Origin: Pseudomonas sp. JM0905a
GTDB lineage: Bacteria; Pseudomonadota; Gammaproteobacteria; Pseudomonadales; Pseudomonadaceae
Assembly (NCBI RefSeq): GCF_014700075.1
Contig: NZ_JACXBU010000001.1
Coordinates: 558,001 to 622,000, forward strand
Direction of reading: 5' to 3'
Length of the DNA: 64,000 nt
Shown here: piece after piece, positions 53,658-63,018 of the stretch
Layout of the letters: each line of letters starts with the position of its first letter
Numbering within the stretch: the first letter of the stretch is position 1
Translations under genes and position numbers: made by a program
Notes under the pieces: generated by a model
Databases searched by the model: none
What the model saw: the letters and a program-made list of their open reading frames with translations, nothing else
What the model was told of the DNA's origin: nothing

Positions 53658-54968
53658 TTACCAGCAGATACCCTCGGCATTGCCTTGGGTGCCCTTGGGC
53701 ATGAAGCCCACCAGGTCGATCACCTGCTTGCCGGCGGGAGCCTGTTGCGCCAGCGGGGCGAACAGCTCGTCACGGTTGCCCAGGACGATGATGTCGGCCT
53801 TGTCCACCACGGCGTCGAAGTTGCTGTTGAGCAGCGAGGACACGTGGGGGATCTTCGACTCGATGTAGTCCTTGTTGGCGCCGTAGACACGGGCGTACTC
53901 GACGTTGCGGTCGTAGATGCTGAGGTCGTAACCCTTGCCGATCAGCATCTCGGCCAGCTCCACCAGCGGGCTTTCGCGCAGGTCGTCGGTACCGGCCTTG
54001 AACGACAGACCGAGCAGCGCGACGCGGCGCTTGTCATGGCCGGCGATGATGTCGAAGGCCTTCTGCACCTGGCCGGCGTTGCTGCGCATCAGCGAGCCGA
54101 TCAGCGGGGAGTCCACGTCCAGGGAGGTGGCGCGGTAGTTCAGCGCGCGCACGTCCTTGGGCAGGCAGGAACCGCCGAAGGCGAAGCCCGGGCGCATGTA
54201 GTACTTGGACAGGTTCAGCTTGTGGTCCTGGCAGACCACGTCCATCACTTCACGACCATCGACGCCGACGGCCTTGGCGATGTTGCCGATCTCGTTGGCG
54301 AAGGTGACCTTGGCCGCGTGCCACACGTTGCAGGTGTACTTGATCATCTCGGCCACTTCGATGTCCTTGCGGATGATCGGGGCGTCGAGTTCGCGGTACA
54401 GGGTTTCCAGGACGTCGCCGGCGGCCTTGTCCAGTTCGCCGATGACGGTCATGGGCGGGTAGTCGTAGTCCTTGATCGCGGTGCTCTCGCGCAGGAACTC
54501 GGGGTTCACCGCCACGCCGAAGTCCACGCCGGCTTTCTTGCCGGAGCAGTCTTCGATGATCGGGATCACCACGTTCTTCACGGTGCCCGGCAGCACGGTG
54601 CTGCGTACCACCACGGTGTGGCGCTCGGCCTTGTCGCGCAGGGCGAAGCCGATCTCGCGGCAGACGCCCTCGATGTAATCCAGCGACAGGTCGCCGTTCT
54701 TCTTGCTCGGAGTGCCGACGCAGATGAAGGACACCTGGGTATCGCGCACGGCACCGGCTACATCGGTCGTGCCGCGCAGGCGGCCGGTCTTCACGCCCTG
54801 TTGCAGAAGTTCCTCAAGACCCGGTTCGACAATTGGCGATTTGCCATTGTTGATCAGGTCGATCTTGGTCTGAGAGACATCGACACCGACAACTTCATGA
54901 CCACGAGCAGAGAGGCAGCCGGCGCACACTGCACCAACATAGCCCAAACCGAAGATGCTGATTCGCAT
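53658..54968 (-). CDS. algD: GDP-mannose 6-dehydrogenase
   Basis: 436 residues from the ATG at 54968 with GAGGTG upstream; a start at 54977 would add three residues. The NAD-binding loop is [19 protein letters not shown], the catalytic Cys is in [15 protein letters not shown], and the terminal EGICW matches AlgD of P. aeruginosa. It commits GDP-mannose to alginate and is the first, most regulated gene of the operon. Confidence 0.98.
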   Translation of the reverse strand: MRISIFGLGYVGAVCAGCLSARGHEVVGVDVSQTKIDLINNGKSPIVEPGLEELLQQGVKTGRLRGTTDVAGAVRDTQVSFICVGTPSKKNGDLSLDYIEGVCREIGFALRDKAERHTVVVRSTVLPGTVKNVVIPIIEDCSGKKAGVDFGVAVNPEFLRESTAIKDYDYPPMTVIGELDKAAGDVLETLYRELDAPIIRKDIEVAEMIKYTCNVWHAAKVTFANEIGNIAKAVGVDGREVMDVVCQDHKLNLSKYYMRPGFAFGGSCLPKDVRALNYRATSLDVDSPLIGSLMRSNAGQVQKAFDIIAGHDKRRVALLGLSFKAGTDDLRESPLVELAEMLIGKGYDLSIYDRNVEYARVYGANKDYIESKIPHVSSLLNSNFDAVVDKADIIVLGNRDELFAPLAQQAPAGKQVIDLVGFMPKGTQGNAEGICW

Positions 54969-55421
54969 CGTATTCACCTCGTCCTTTCAGCACGCTGTTT
55001 AATATGTGACGTAAGTGTCACTTCCGTTTGCACCGTTATGTCGCAACTGCAACTTTGCGGTGCACAGGCATGATTAATACCGGACGCCAAATTTAGGGCG
55101 CCTGAACTGGGCATGTAATATTGATTGCCCGGGTAGAGTCCTGAGCTGATCGCCACGAAGGCTCTGGCTCGTTGGTTTTGTCCAGTAGGTCGAGTTTGTT
55201 GCGCTTCTCCTTAATAAACTTCTTTGGTTTTCACCAGATAAAAACTACCCCTCGGCTTTACGCCGATAGTTATCCAGGCAGTTGGAATTCACACAGCACA
55301 AAACGTGTGAGGAATTTAGGTATCGGGGGGTATGAGTATCTGCGTTTTCGGATAGTTCCTACCGTTCGTCCCCGGTTTGATTTATTGCAGAATCTTGACT
55401 ACGCACGATTCCGCTCTGACG
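54969..55421 (-). other. Long untranslated leader of algD
   Basis: About 450 bases separate the predicted AlgU start from the algD ATG, with no convincing gene on either strand; algD of P. aeruginosa also has a leader of several hundred bases. On the opposite strand ACCGTTCGTC occurs at 55361-55370. This is the core of the AlgR-binding consensus, but it lies downstream of the predicted start, not upstream as at classical sites. Confidence 0.55.
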
Positions 55422-55427
55422 GAATGC

Positions 55428-55455
55428 TCAGAGTTTTGCGGTTCTAAAAAAGTTC
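55428..55455 (-). promoter_or_regulatory. AlgU (sigma-22) promoter of the alginate operon
   Basis: On the minus strand GAACTT (55455-55450), 17 bases, then TCTGA (55432-55428): a full match to the extracytoplasmic sigma factor AlgU/RpoE consensus. Predicted start near 55421. The 300 bases further upstream are AT-rich, contain no gene and presumably hold activator sites. Confidence 0.85.
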
Positions 55456-55777
55456 CTGATAGTGCGAAATGCAATTTTTTCATGATTGCATTTTGCAAGT
55501 TGGCCACTACTTTGGGGCTAAGTTGGCCAGTATATAAATCGAAGTTGTGAGGGCTAAATGATTTTGAAGTGATATTGGATTTAGGGTTTGAAGGCGGGAA
55601 TTGCGGAACAGGCGTGCCAGGTTTGCACCGGTGATCGCTGTCGGTGCGGGAATGCGATTTTTCGATCGCCGATGAGGGGCGCTGAATCGGCGGGCGGGGC
55701 ACCGGGAATTGTTGCGCGTTCCAGGTGTCGTGGGTTGGCAGGGGTGACCACACCCCTCATACGCCCCCTAAAAAACG

Positions 55778-55806
55778 AAAACCCCGCCGTTCGGCGGGGT
55801 TTTTCT
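55778..55806. terminator. Terminator after yaaA (bidirectional)
   Basis: AAAACCCCGCCG - TT - CGGCGGGGTTTTT. It lies just downstream of yaaA and upstream of the algD control region, insulating the alginate promoter. Confidence 0.88.
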
Positions 55807-55810
55807 CATC

Positions 55811-56590
55811 TCACTCCTGCGGTTCGTCGCGCAGGAAAACCAGGCTGTCCGGCTTGGAGTGTTCCGCCGAGTAACGGTAGCCCTGGTAGTTGAAGTCCTT
55901 GAGGCCTTGCGGGTCCTGCAGGCGCTCCTTGATCACGTAGCGGGCCATCAGGCCGCGGGCCTTCTTGGCGTAGAAGCTGATGATCTTGTACTGGCCGTTC
56001 TTCAGGTCCTTGAATTCGGTATCGATGATGCGGGCGTTCAGCGCCTTGCGCTTCACCGAGCTGAAGTATTCGTTGGAGGCGAGGTTGAGCAGGATGTCGT
56101 CGCCCTGGGCCGCCAGGGCCTCGTTCAGCCAGCCGCTGATGCGATCACCCCAGAAGGCATAGAGGTCCTTGCCGCGGGCATTGGCCAGCTTGGTGCCCAT
56201 TTCCAGGCGGTAGGGCTGCATCAGGTCCAGCGGGCGCAGCAGACCGTAGAGGCCGGAGAGCATGCGCAGATGCTGCTGGGCGAAGTCGAAGTCGGTTTCG
56301 CTGAAGTCTTCGGCGTTGAGGCCGGTGTAGACGTCACCCTTGAAGGCGAGCAGGGCCTGCTTGGCGTTGTCGGGGGTGAAATCCGGGTGCCAGCTACCGT
56401 AGCGCGCGGCGTTCAGACCGGCGAGCTTGTCGGACAGGTGCATCAGCTCGGCGATCTGCGCGGGGCTGAGTTCGCGCAGTTGCTGGATCAGCTCCTGGGA
56501 ATGGTCGAGGAACTCCGGCTGCGTGAAGCGCGAAGTGGCCGGCGGGGTCTCGTAGTCCAGGGTCTTGGCAGGGGAAATCACCAACAGCAT
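55811..56590 (-). CDS. yaaA: Peroxide stress protein YaaA (UPF0246)
   Basis: 259 residues; AAGGAGAC precedes the ATG. Family motifs are [13 protein letters not shown] at the start, [18 protein letters not shown] and [16 protein letters not shown]. coli YaaA lowers free iron during peroxide stress, and the fold binds DNA. It is divergent from phoH with 420 bases between. Confidence 0.93.
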   Translation of the reverse strand: MLLVISPAKTLDYETPPATSRFTQPEFLDHSQELIQQLRELSPAQIAELMHLSDKLAGLNAARYGSWHPDFTPDNAKQALLAFKGDVYTGLNAEDFSETDFDFAQQHLRMLSGLYGLLRPLDLMQPYRLEMGTKLANARGKDLYAFWGDRISGWLNEALAAQGDDILLNLASNEYFSSVKRKALNARIIDTEFKDLKNGQYKIISFYAKKARGLMARYVIKERLQDPQGLKDFNYQGYRYSAEHSKPDSLVFLRDEPQE

Positions 56591-57010
56591 CGAATCGTCT
56601 CCTTCGGGAACGGGGCGATTCTAGGGATTTGCGTCGGTTGGCTCCACCTATCCCGCCGATAGGCCGGCTGGATGCAGGAACGGGATGACCGCCCAGGGCG
56701 GAAAAAACGGGGAATTTCGGGGGGAGGGGACTTTCGACTTTAACGGGCGATCCCCTACGCGCCAAGGGCTTTTTGTCGCACTGTGAAAAAAGATCCGAAC
56801 AGGCAAAAAAGTTCTTTTTTCTGTCATCCCGAATGGAGTAAAAAAAAATACAGACCGCCGAACCCTGCAGACAGGTGGCGGCCATAGGCCCTCACCTTGT
56901 TGGCTCCATCCTCTACCCGGCATGACCCGGAGCGGGGAGGTCGGCGGTCCCCCGCGGCGGAGCGCCTGTCTGGCATTCCGTCGCCTGGCCCTATAAGAAG
57001 GTGACCGAGT
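56591..57010. other. Intergenic region between yaaA and phoH
   Basis: No gene is supportable. It has an AT-rich stretch (56760-56860) with runs of A and T, including GAAC-AGGCAAAAAA-GTTC, and CTATAAG at 56991-56997, a possible -10 for phoH, but without a good -35. The long upstream frames on the minus strand are shadows of phoH. Confidence 0.5.
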
Positions 57011-58402
57011 ATGGATGACCACGGACGCTCCAGCCCTACCGCTCCAACCTTGTACGCGCTCGACACCAACGTCCTGATCCACGACCCCAACGCCTTGTTC
57101 AACTTCCAGGAACACCACGTGGCCATTCCGATGACCGTGTTGGAGGAACTGGACAAGCTCAAGACCGGCAAGCAGGGCGTTGCCGCTGAATGTAGGCAGG
57201 CCATCCGTAACATCGACAAGATCCTCAGTGGTGCCACCCCCGAGGAAGTGGAGCACGGTGTACCCATCCAGCGAGAGAAGAGCGGCCCGTGCGGTTTTCT
57301 CTCGATCCTCATGAGCAAGCGCGCAGCTCCGATCACCTGGCTGCCCGAAGACCTCAACGACAACAAGATCATCAACCAACTGGTGGAACTGAAGAGCCGC
57401 AAGCCGGGCATGTCCGTGGTGCTGGTGACCAAGGACATCAACATGCGCCTGAAGGCGCGGGCCTGCGGGATCGACTCGGAGGACTACCACACCGACCAAT
57501 TGGTGGACGACGTCTCCCTGCTGTCTCGTGGCTACCACGATATGCCGGGCTCGTTCTGGGACCGCGTGAGTACGGTGGAGACGCGCCAGGACCATGGCCG
57601 GACCTGGCACCGTGTGCAGCTCACCGACAACCTGCCAGCCGTGCACGTCAACGAGTTCATAGTCGACGAGCAGGGCTTCGTTGGCTGGATCAAGGGCATC
57701 AAGGCCGATGAGCTGCTGATCCTCGACCTGCATCAGGAACCGCTGCTGCACCAGGAAGCCTGGGGGCTGCGCCCGCGCGACGTGTATCAGGCGCTAGCGC
57801 TCTACGCATTGCTGGATCCGGACATCCACCTGGTCAACCTCAGTGGCGCGGCGGGGTCGGGCAAGACCATCCTGGCGCTGGCCGCGGCCATCGAGCAGAC
57901 CATGGTCAGCAAGCGCTATCGCCGCATCATCGCCACCCGCAGCGTGCAGGGACTGGACCAGGAGATCGGTTTCCTGCCCGGTACCGAGGCGGAGAAGATG
58001 GAACCCTGGCTGGGGGCGATTACCGACAACCTGGAAGCCCTGCACATGGATGACGAGAACACCCACGGCAGCGTGGACTACATCCTCAGCAAGGTGCCGC
58101 TGCAGTTCAAATCCCTGAACTACATCCGGGGCCGCAGCTTCCAGCAGAGCCTGATCATCATCGACGAATGCCAGAACCTGACGCCGCACCAGATGAAAAC
58201 CATCATCACCCGTGCCGGTACTGGCTCCAAGGTGATCTGCCTGGGCAACCTGGCGCAGATCGACACTCCTTACCTTTCCGCGCCGAGCTCCGGCCTGACC
58301 TACCTGACCGAACGCTTCAAGGACTTCCCCCACGGCGTGCACATCACCCTCCAGGGAGTGCCGCGCTCCGTGCTGGCCGAGTTCGCCGAAGCCCATATGT
58401 GA
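57011..58402 (+). CDS. PIN-PhoH fusion ATPase (PhoH2 type)
   Basis: 463 residues, with GAAGG before the ATG. The N-terminal PIN ribonuclease domain is at about 13-145 (YALDTNVLIHDP; acidic residues Asp18, Glu and Asp further on). The C-terminal PhoH helicase-like ATPase has Walker A LSGAAGSGKTILALA and Walker B LIIIDECQNLTP. PhoH2 proteins are RNA-unwinding ribonucleases; the gene can belong to toxin-antitoxin pairs in actinobacteria, but no antitoxin-like partner is visible here. Confidence 0.92.
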   Translation: MDDHGRSSPTAPTLYALDTNVLIHDPNALFNFQEHHVAIPMTVLEELDKLKTGKQGVAAECRQAIRNIDKILSGATPEEVEHGVPIQREKSGPCGFLSILMSKRAAPITWLPEDLNDNKIINQLVELKSRKPGMSVVLVTKDINMRLKARACGIDSEDYHTDQLVDDVSLLSRGYHDMPGSFWDRVSTVETRQDHGRTWHRVQLTDNLPAVHVNEFIVDEQGFVGWIKGIKADELLILDLHQEPLLHQEAWGLRPRDVYQALALYALLDPDIHLVNLSGAAGSGKTILALAAAIEQTMVSKRYRRIIATRSVQGLDQEIGFLPGTEAEKMEPWLGAITDNLEALHMDDENTHGSVDYILSKVPLQFKSLNYIRGRSFQQSLIIIDECQNLTPHQMKTIITRAGTGSKVICLGNLAQIDTPYLSAPSSGLTYLTERFKDFPHGVHITLQGVPRSVLAEFAEAHM

Positions 58403-58416
58403 CCTCAGTATCCCGC

Positions 58417-58436
58417 CGGGCGGCAGCTGCCGCCCG
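58417..58436. repeat. 20-bp perfect palindrome between phoH and moaC
   Basis: CGGGCGGCAGCTGCCGCCCG, with no loop spacer. It lies 15 bases after the phoH stop and 47 before the moaC start. It may work as a hairpin ending the phoH transcript (GGGTTTCTGT follows) or be a dimeric operator. ATACAAT at 58451-58457 is a possible moaC -10. Confidence 0.6.
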
Positions 58437-58483
58437 ACGCGGGTTTCTGTATACAATCTGTCTCCTGTCCAAGGAGACGTGCA

Positions 58484-58954
58484 GTGCTTACCCATCTCGA
58501 TTCCCAAGGCCGCGCCAACATGGTCGACGTCACCGACAAGGCGGTGACTTCCCGTGAAGCGACGGCTGAAGCCCGTGTGCGCATGCGCCCGGAAACCCTC
58601 GCCATGATCCAGGCAGGCGGCCACCCCAAGGGCGATGTATTCGCCGTGGCGCGCATCGCCGGCATCCAGGCGGCGAAGAAGACCTCCGACCTCATTCCCC
58701 TGTGTCACCCGCTGATGCTCACCAGCGTCAAGGTAGAGCTGGAGGCGGAAGGGGATGACTGCGTGCGCATCGTCGCCCGCTGCAAGCTGGCCGGGCAGAC
58801 CGGGGTTGAGATGGAAGCCCTCACCGCCGCCAGCGTCGCTGCCCTGACGATCTACGACATGTGCAAGGCGGTGGATCGCGGCATGACCATCGAAAACGTA
58901 CGCCTGCTGGAAAAGCTGGGCGGCAAGAGCGGCCACTACCAGGCCGGGGAGTAA
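58484..58954 (+). CDS. moaC: Cyclic pyranopterin monophosphate synthase
   Basis: 156 residues with a GTG start at 58484 preceded by AAGGAG. Motifs are [29 protein letters not shown] and [25 protein letters not shown]. It acts in the second half of the first step of molybdenum cofactor synthesis with MoaA, which is not in this window. First of three genes moaCDE with overlapping or touching ends. Confidence 0.97.
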   Translation: MLTHLDSQGRANMVDVTDKAVTSREATAEARVRMRPETLAMIQAGGHPKGDVFAVARIAGIQAAKKTSDLIPLCHPLMLTSVKVELEAEGDDCVRIVARCKLAGQTGVEMEALTAASVAALTIYDMCKAVDRGMTIENVRLLEKLGGKSGHYQAGE

Positions 58955-58956
58955 TG

Positions 58957-59205
58957 ATGATTCGCGTGCAGTATTTCGCCCGTTACCGTGAAGCGCTCGG
59001 CATTGAAGGCGAGCAGCTCAGCTGGGACTCGGCGTTCGCGAAACTGGATGACCTGCGCCAGCACCTGCTGGCCCGTGGCGGCGTGTGGGAAGTGCTCGCC
59101 GAACAGAACCTGATGTGTGCCCGCAACCAGGAACTGTGCAGCCTGGACGAGGCCCTCGCCGATGGCGACGAAGTCGCCTTCTTCCCCACGGTCACAGGAG
59201 GCTGA
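58957..59205 (+). CDS. moaD: Molybdopterin synthase small subunit
   Basis: 82 residues, ubiquitin-like, ending in the Gly-Gly tail (FPTVTGG) that is thiocarboxylated. Two adjacent ATGs occur (58954, overlapping the moaC stop, and 58957); GGGGAG spacing favours 58957. It delivers sulfur to the cofactor precursor together with MoaE. Confidence 0.95.
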   Translation: MIRVQYFARYREALGIEGEQLSWDSAFAKLDDLRQHLLARGGVWEVLAEQNLMCARNQELCSLDEALADGDEVAFFPTVTGG

Positions 59206-59206
59206 G

Positions 59207-59656
59207 ATGGCCATTCGCGTGCAGGAAGGCGCATTCGATCCCGGTGTTGAACTCAACGCGCTGCACGCGGCCAACGTCGGCATTGGCGCCGTGGTCGGTT
59301 TCGTTGGCTACGTGCGCGACTTCAATGACGGCCAGGAAGTGGCGGGGATGTTCCTTGAGCATTATCCGGGCATGACCGAAAAGGCCCTGGAGAAGATCGA
59401 GGTGGAGGCGCGGGAACGCTGGCCGCTGCTCAGCGTGGAGATACTCCACCGCGTTGGCCGCCTGGAGCCGGGCGAGCCTATCGTCTTCGTCGGCACCGCC
59501 AGTGCCCACCGCCAGGCGGCGTTCGATGCCTGCAACTTCGTGATGGACTACCTCAAGACCCGCGCGCCCTTCTGGAAGAAGGAAGACACCGCCGAAGGCC
59601 CACGCTGGGTGGAAGGGCGGTGCAGCGACAAGGCGGCCGCCGAGCGCTGGGAATAA
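59207..59656 (+). CDS. moaE: Molybdopterin synthase catalytic subunit
   Basis: 149 residues; CAGGAGG lies before the ATG at 59207, which follows the moaD stop by one base. Motifs are GFVGYVRDF, LEHYPGMTEKALEKI, HRVGRLEPGEPIVFVGTASAH and the catalytic Lys pair in APFWKKE. It ends the moaCDE operon. Confidence 0.97.
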   Translation: MAIRVQEGAFDPGVELNALHAANVGIGAVVGFVGYVRDFNDGQEVAGMFLEHYPGMTEKALEKIEVEARERWPLLSVEILHRVGRLEPGEPIVFVGTASAHRQAAFDACNFVMDYLKTRAPFWKKEDTAEGPRWVEGRCSDKAAAERWE

Positions 59657-59676
59657 TCCGATTGGAGAAAACTTTC

Positions 59677-59704
59677 TGTAGGGGCGAATAAATTCGCCCC
59701 TACA
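59677..59704. repeat. Minimal REP palindrome after moaE
   Basis: TGTAGGGGCGAAT and ATTCGCCCCTACA form an almost perfect 28-bp hairpin; this is the half-unit of the larger REP elements at 5785 and 15568. Confidence 0.75.
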
Positions 59705-59727
59705 AGGTTGTGCCCAGTATCCCGAGC

Positions 59728-59753
59728 AAGCCCGGACTCACCGGGCTTTTTCA
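59728..59753 (+). terminator. Terminator after moaE
   Basis: AAGCCCGG - ACTCA - CCGGGCTTTTTC. The 206 bases from here to the next gene hold a GAGTCCA-GTA-TGGACTC hairpin (59779-59795) and no gene. Confidence 0.85.
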
Positions 59754-59958
59754 TGGGTGATTGACGATATGTACATTTGAGTCCAGTATGGACTCACAAG
59801 TACAAGTTAGCGGCATCCATGATGATCCACAGCCAGCTACCCACCTCATCCCCATCCCGGCCGTCCATGGCCGTGTCTTCTTCTGCCTCGCAAACCCATT
59901 CCGAACCTGCTCGTCCTATCCTGTGGCGAGCATCCATCCGTACTGCGGGAGTCGCACC

Positions 59959-60735
59959 ATGAAGAAACTCGTTCTGCTGGGCAGCCTTGCCCTGAGCCTG
60001 CTGGCCTCCAGCGTGTTCGCCGCCGACAAGCCTCTGCGCATCGGCATCGAAGCTGCCTATCCGCCCTTCGCCTTCAAGACGCCGGACGGCCAGATCTCCG
60101 GCTTCGACTACGACATCGGCAATGCCATGTGCGAGGAGATGAAGGTCAAGTGCCAGTGGATCGAGCAGGAGTTCGACGGCCTGATTCCTTCCCTCAAGGT
60201 GAAGAAGGTCGACGCCGTGCTGTCGTCCATGACCATCACCGATGAGCGCAAGAAGTCCGTGGACTTCACCGGCAAGTACTACTACAGCCCGGCGCGCCTG
60301 GTGATGAAGAAGGGCAGCGTGGTCGACCCCGAGTTCAAGAGCCTGGTGGGCAAGACCATCGGCACCCAGCGCTCCACCACCACCGACCGCTTCGCTGCTG
60401 AAGTCCTGGAGCCCAAGGGTGTGAAAGTGGTGCGTTACAGCACCCAGAACGAGATCTACCTGGACGTGCTGTCCGGCCGCCTGGATGGCGTGCTGGCCGA
60501 CGTCTTCCCGCTCAACGAAGGCTTCCTCAAGACCGAGAACGGCAAGGGCTACGAGTTCGTCGGTCCGGTGCTGAACGATCCGAAGTACTTCGGCGAAGGC
60601 GCCGGCATTGCCGTGCGCAAGGGCGATAACGAGCTGCGCGAGAAGTTCAACAACGCCATCAAGACCCTGAGGGAGAATGGCAAGTACCAGGCGATCCAGG
60701 CCAAGTACTTCGATTTCGATATTTACGGCGAGTAA
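59959..60735 (+). CDS. Amino-acid ABC transporter periplasmic binding protein (HisJ/ArgT-like)
   Basis: 258 residues from the ATG at 59959; earlier in-frame codons lack a signal peptide. The signal peptide ends SSVFA. The family 3 signature is [16 protein letters not shown], with ligand residues typical of lysine/arginine/ornithine/histidine binders ([34 protein letters not shown]). It stands alone between two terminators, with no permease genes attached, and is not the cognate binding protein of the opposing aap operon, whose own aapJ should lie beyond the right edge. Confidence 0.9.
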   Translation: MKKLVLLGSLALSLLASSVFAADKPLRIGIEAAYPPFAFKTPDGQISGFDYDIGNAMCEEMKVKCQWIEQEFDGLIPSLKVKKVDAVLSSMTITDERKKSVDFTGKYYYSPARLVMKKGSVVDPEFKSLVGKTIGTQRSTTTDRFAAEVLEPKGVKVVRYSTQNEIYLDVLSGRLDGVLADVFPLNEGFLKTENGKGYEFVGPVLNDPKYFGEGAGIAVRKGDNELREKFNNAIKTLRENGKYQAIQAKYFDFDIYGE

Positions 60736-60752
60736 GTCCCGCCGTAGGGAAG

Positions 60753-60778
60753 AGCCGCGCGATTGCGCGGCTTTTTTC
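60753..60778 (+). terminator. Terminator after the binding-protein gene
   Basis: AGCCGCGC - GATT - GCGCGGCT followed by TTTTTCTG. Confidence 0.88.
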
Positions 60779-60817
60779 TGTCTGGACGAAAGCAGTCATA
60801 GCGTTGCACGGACTACC

Positions 60818-61080
60818 CCCTCTCCCGCCTGCGGGAGAGGGCTGGGGTGAGGGTTGCTCCGGCTGGCTCGGTGCTCGGCCGTATTGCGAATGAATTCGCT
60901 CCTACAAAGGCAGGGCTGCGCCCTGCATAGCGATTGAAATCGCCCCCACAGGTATGCGCGGGCGCCGAAGTTGAGCCGAGAGTCACCCCTCTCCTCTTCA
61001 GGGGGAGGGGCCGGGGGAGACGGTTGTTTCGGGTTGGCTTGGTGCCAATCCTTTCGCGAATGAATTCGCTCCCACAGGGG
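60818..61080. repeat. Cluster of REP-like palindromes
   Basis: In order: CCCCTCTCCCGCCTGCGGGA..., GCGAATGAATTCGCTCCTAC, GCGATTGAAATCGCCCCCAC, CCCCTCTCCTCTTCAGGGGG..., and GCGAATGAATTCGCTCCCAC. Two repeat families alternate within about 260 bases between convergent genes; no gene is present. Confidence 0.75.
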
Positions 61081-61094
61081 GCACGCGCCAAAGA

Positions 61095-61122
61095 AAAAGA
61101 GAGCCCGAAGGCTCCCTTTTTC
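61095..61122 (-). terminator. Terminator after aapP
   Basis: On the minus strand GGGAGCC - TTCG - GGCTCTC followed by TTTTTCTTT, 17 bases past the aapP stop. Confidence 0.85.
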
Positions 61123-61138
61123 ATTTCGCGTCCAATCC

Positions 61139-61900
61139 TCAGTGCAGGATTTGCCCCAGGAACAGCTTGGTCCGCTCGTTCTGCGGGTTGTCGAAGAAGG
61201 CGTTGGGCTCGTTCTGTTCCACGATCTCCCCCTTGTCCATGAAGATCACCCGGTTGGCCACGGTGCGGGCGAAGCCCATCTCGTGGGTCACGCAGAGCAT
61301 CGTCATGCCGTCGTGGGCCAGGCCGATCATGGTGTCGAGCACTTCCTTCACCATCTCCGGGTCGAGTGCCGAAGTGGGTTCGTCGAACAGCATGATCTTC
61401 GGCTTCATGCACAGGGCGCGGGCAATGGCCACGCGCTGCTGCTGGCCGCCGGAGAGCTGGCCGGGGAACTTGTTCGCCTGCTCCGGAATGCGTACGCGCT
61501 CCAGATAGTGCATGGCGATTTCCTCGGCCTGGCGCTTGGGCATCTTGCGTACCCACATTGGCGCCAGGGTGCAGTTTTGCAGCACGGTGAGGTGAGGGAA
61601 CAGGTTGAAGTGCTGGAACACCATGCCCACTTCGCTGCGGATCGCTTCGATGTGCTTGAGGTCGCTGGTCAGCTCGGTGCCGTCGACGATGATGCGGCCC
61701 TGCTGGTGCTCTTCCAGGCGGTTGATGCAGCGGATGGTGGTGGACTTGCCGGAACCGGACGGACCGCAGAGGACGATGCGCTCGCCCTGCTGCACGTCGA
61801 GGTTGATGTCCTTCAGTACGTGGAACTGGCCATACCACTTGTTCACGCCCTGCAGACGGATGATCGGCTCGCCGGCTACTTTTTTGCTTGCTTCAGTCAT
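61139..61900 (-). CDS. aapP: Polar amino-acid ABC transporter ATPase (AapP)
   Basis: 253 residues: Walker [17 protein letters not shown], signature [16 protein letters not shown], Walker [16 protein letters not shown] and the H-loop CVTHEMGFA. It energises the AapQM permease. The start lies 10 bases after the aapM stop. Confidence 0.94.
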   Translation of the reverse strand: MTEASKKVAGEPIIRLQGVNKWYGQFHVLKDINLDVQQGERIVLCGPSGSGKSTTIRCINRLEEHQQGRIIVDGTELTSDLKHIEAIRSEVGMVFQHFNLFPHLTVLQNCTLAPMWVRKMPKRQAEEIAMHYLERVRIPEQANKFPGQLSGGQQQRVAIARALCMKPKIMLFDEPTSALDPEMVKEVLDTMIGLAHDGMTMLCVTHEMGFARTVANRVIFMDKGEIVEQNEPNAFFDNPQNERTKLFLGQILH

Positions 61901-61910
61901 GGGATGACTC

Positions 61911-63008
61911 CTAACGCTTGTGGCCGGTGTCCAGCTTGCGCTCCAGGCTCATGGAGTAGCGGGACATGCCGAAACAGAAGATCCAGAACACCAGGGCGGC
62001 GAAGACGTAGCCTTCGGTAGCCATGCCCAGCCAGGCCGGGTCGGTGGTGGCTTGCTTGATGCTGTTGAGCAGGTCGAACAGGCCGATGATGATCACCAGG
62101 CTGGTGTCCTTGAACAGCGCGATGAAGGTGTTGACGATGCCGGGGATCACCAGCTTCAGGGCTTGCGGCAGGATCACCAGGCCCATCATCCGCCAGTAAC
62201 CCAGGCCCATGGCCGCGGCGGCTTCGTACTGGCCCTTGGGGATCGCCTGCAGGCCGCCACGCACCACTTCGGCGATGTACGCCGACTGGAACATGATCAC
62301 GCCGATCAGCGCCCGCAGCAGCTTGTCGAAGGAAAGGCCTTCCGGCAGGAACAGCGGCAGCATCACCGAGGACATGAACAGCACGGTGATCAGCGGAACG
62401 CCACGCCAGAATTCGATGAAGGTCACGCAGATGACCTTGATCGCCGGCATGTTCGAACGCCGTCCCAATGCCAGCAGTATGCCCAGCGGCAGCGCGCCGA
62501 CGATGCCCACCGAGGCAATCACCAGGGTCAGCATCAGGCCGCCCCATTGGCTGCTGGACACGGTGCTCATGCCGAGGAAGCCGCCGTGCAGCAGCCAGTA
62601 GGCGAGGATCGGGTAGATCACCAGGAAGCTCAGGCCGTACACCGCCTTGCGCGAGAAGCGCGGGATGAACAGCGGGGCGGCACCGATGATGGCGATCCAT
62701 ACCGCCAGGTCCACTCGCCAGCGCAGGGCTTCGGGGTAGAAGCCGTACATGAACTGCGAGAAGCGCATCTTGATGAAGACCCAGCAGGCCCCTTCGCTGG
62801 TGCAGTCGGCGCGGGTGCTGCCGTTCCAGTCAGCCTGGAGGAAGGCCCACTTGATCAGCGGCGGCAGGACCAGCCACACCAGGTAGATGGCGAACAGGGT
62901 CAGCAGGGTGTTGAACCAGTTCGAGAACAGGTTGGCGCGCAGCCAGCCCAGTACACCGACGCTCATCCGGGGTGGCGGCTGGTCGGGCTTGAATACGTGT
63001 GTCGTCAT
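61911..63008 (-). CDS. aapM: Polar amino-acid ABC transporter permease (AapM)
   Basis: 365 residues with an N-terminal extension of three helices and a C-terminal HisM-type permease domain carrying the EAA loop ([20 protein letters not shown]). The extension and length are those of AapM rather than the shorter HisM/GltK. It starts 10 bases after aapQ. Confidence 0.93.
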   Translation of the reverse strand: MTTHVFKPDQPPPRMSVGVLGWLRANLFSNWFNTLLTLFAIYLVWLVLPPLIKWAFLQADWNGSTRADCTSEGACWVFIKMRFSQFMYGFYPEALRWRVDLAVWIAIIGAAPLFIPRFSRKAVYGLSFLVIYPILAYWLLHGGFLGMSTVSSSQWGGLMLTLVIASVGIVGALPLGILLALGRRSNMPAIKVICVTFIEFWRGVPLITVLFMSSVMLPLFLPEGLSFDKLLRALIGVIMFQSAYIAEVVRGGLQAIPKGQYEAAAAMGLGYWRMMGLVILPQALKLVIPGIVNTFIALFKDTSLVIIIGLFDLLNSIKQATTDPAWLGMATEGYVFAALVFWIFCFGMSRYSMSLERKLDTGHKR

Positions 63009-63018
63009 GGTTCGCCCC

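Noticed and set aside
57011-58402. A PhoAT-type toxin-antitoxin pair with the PIN-PhoH gene as toxin.
   Set aside because: No small antitoxin frame overlaps or directly precedes the start; the 420 bases upstream hold no supported gene.
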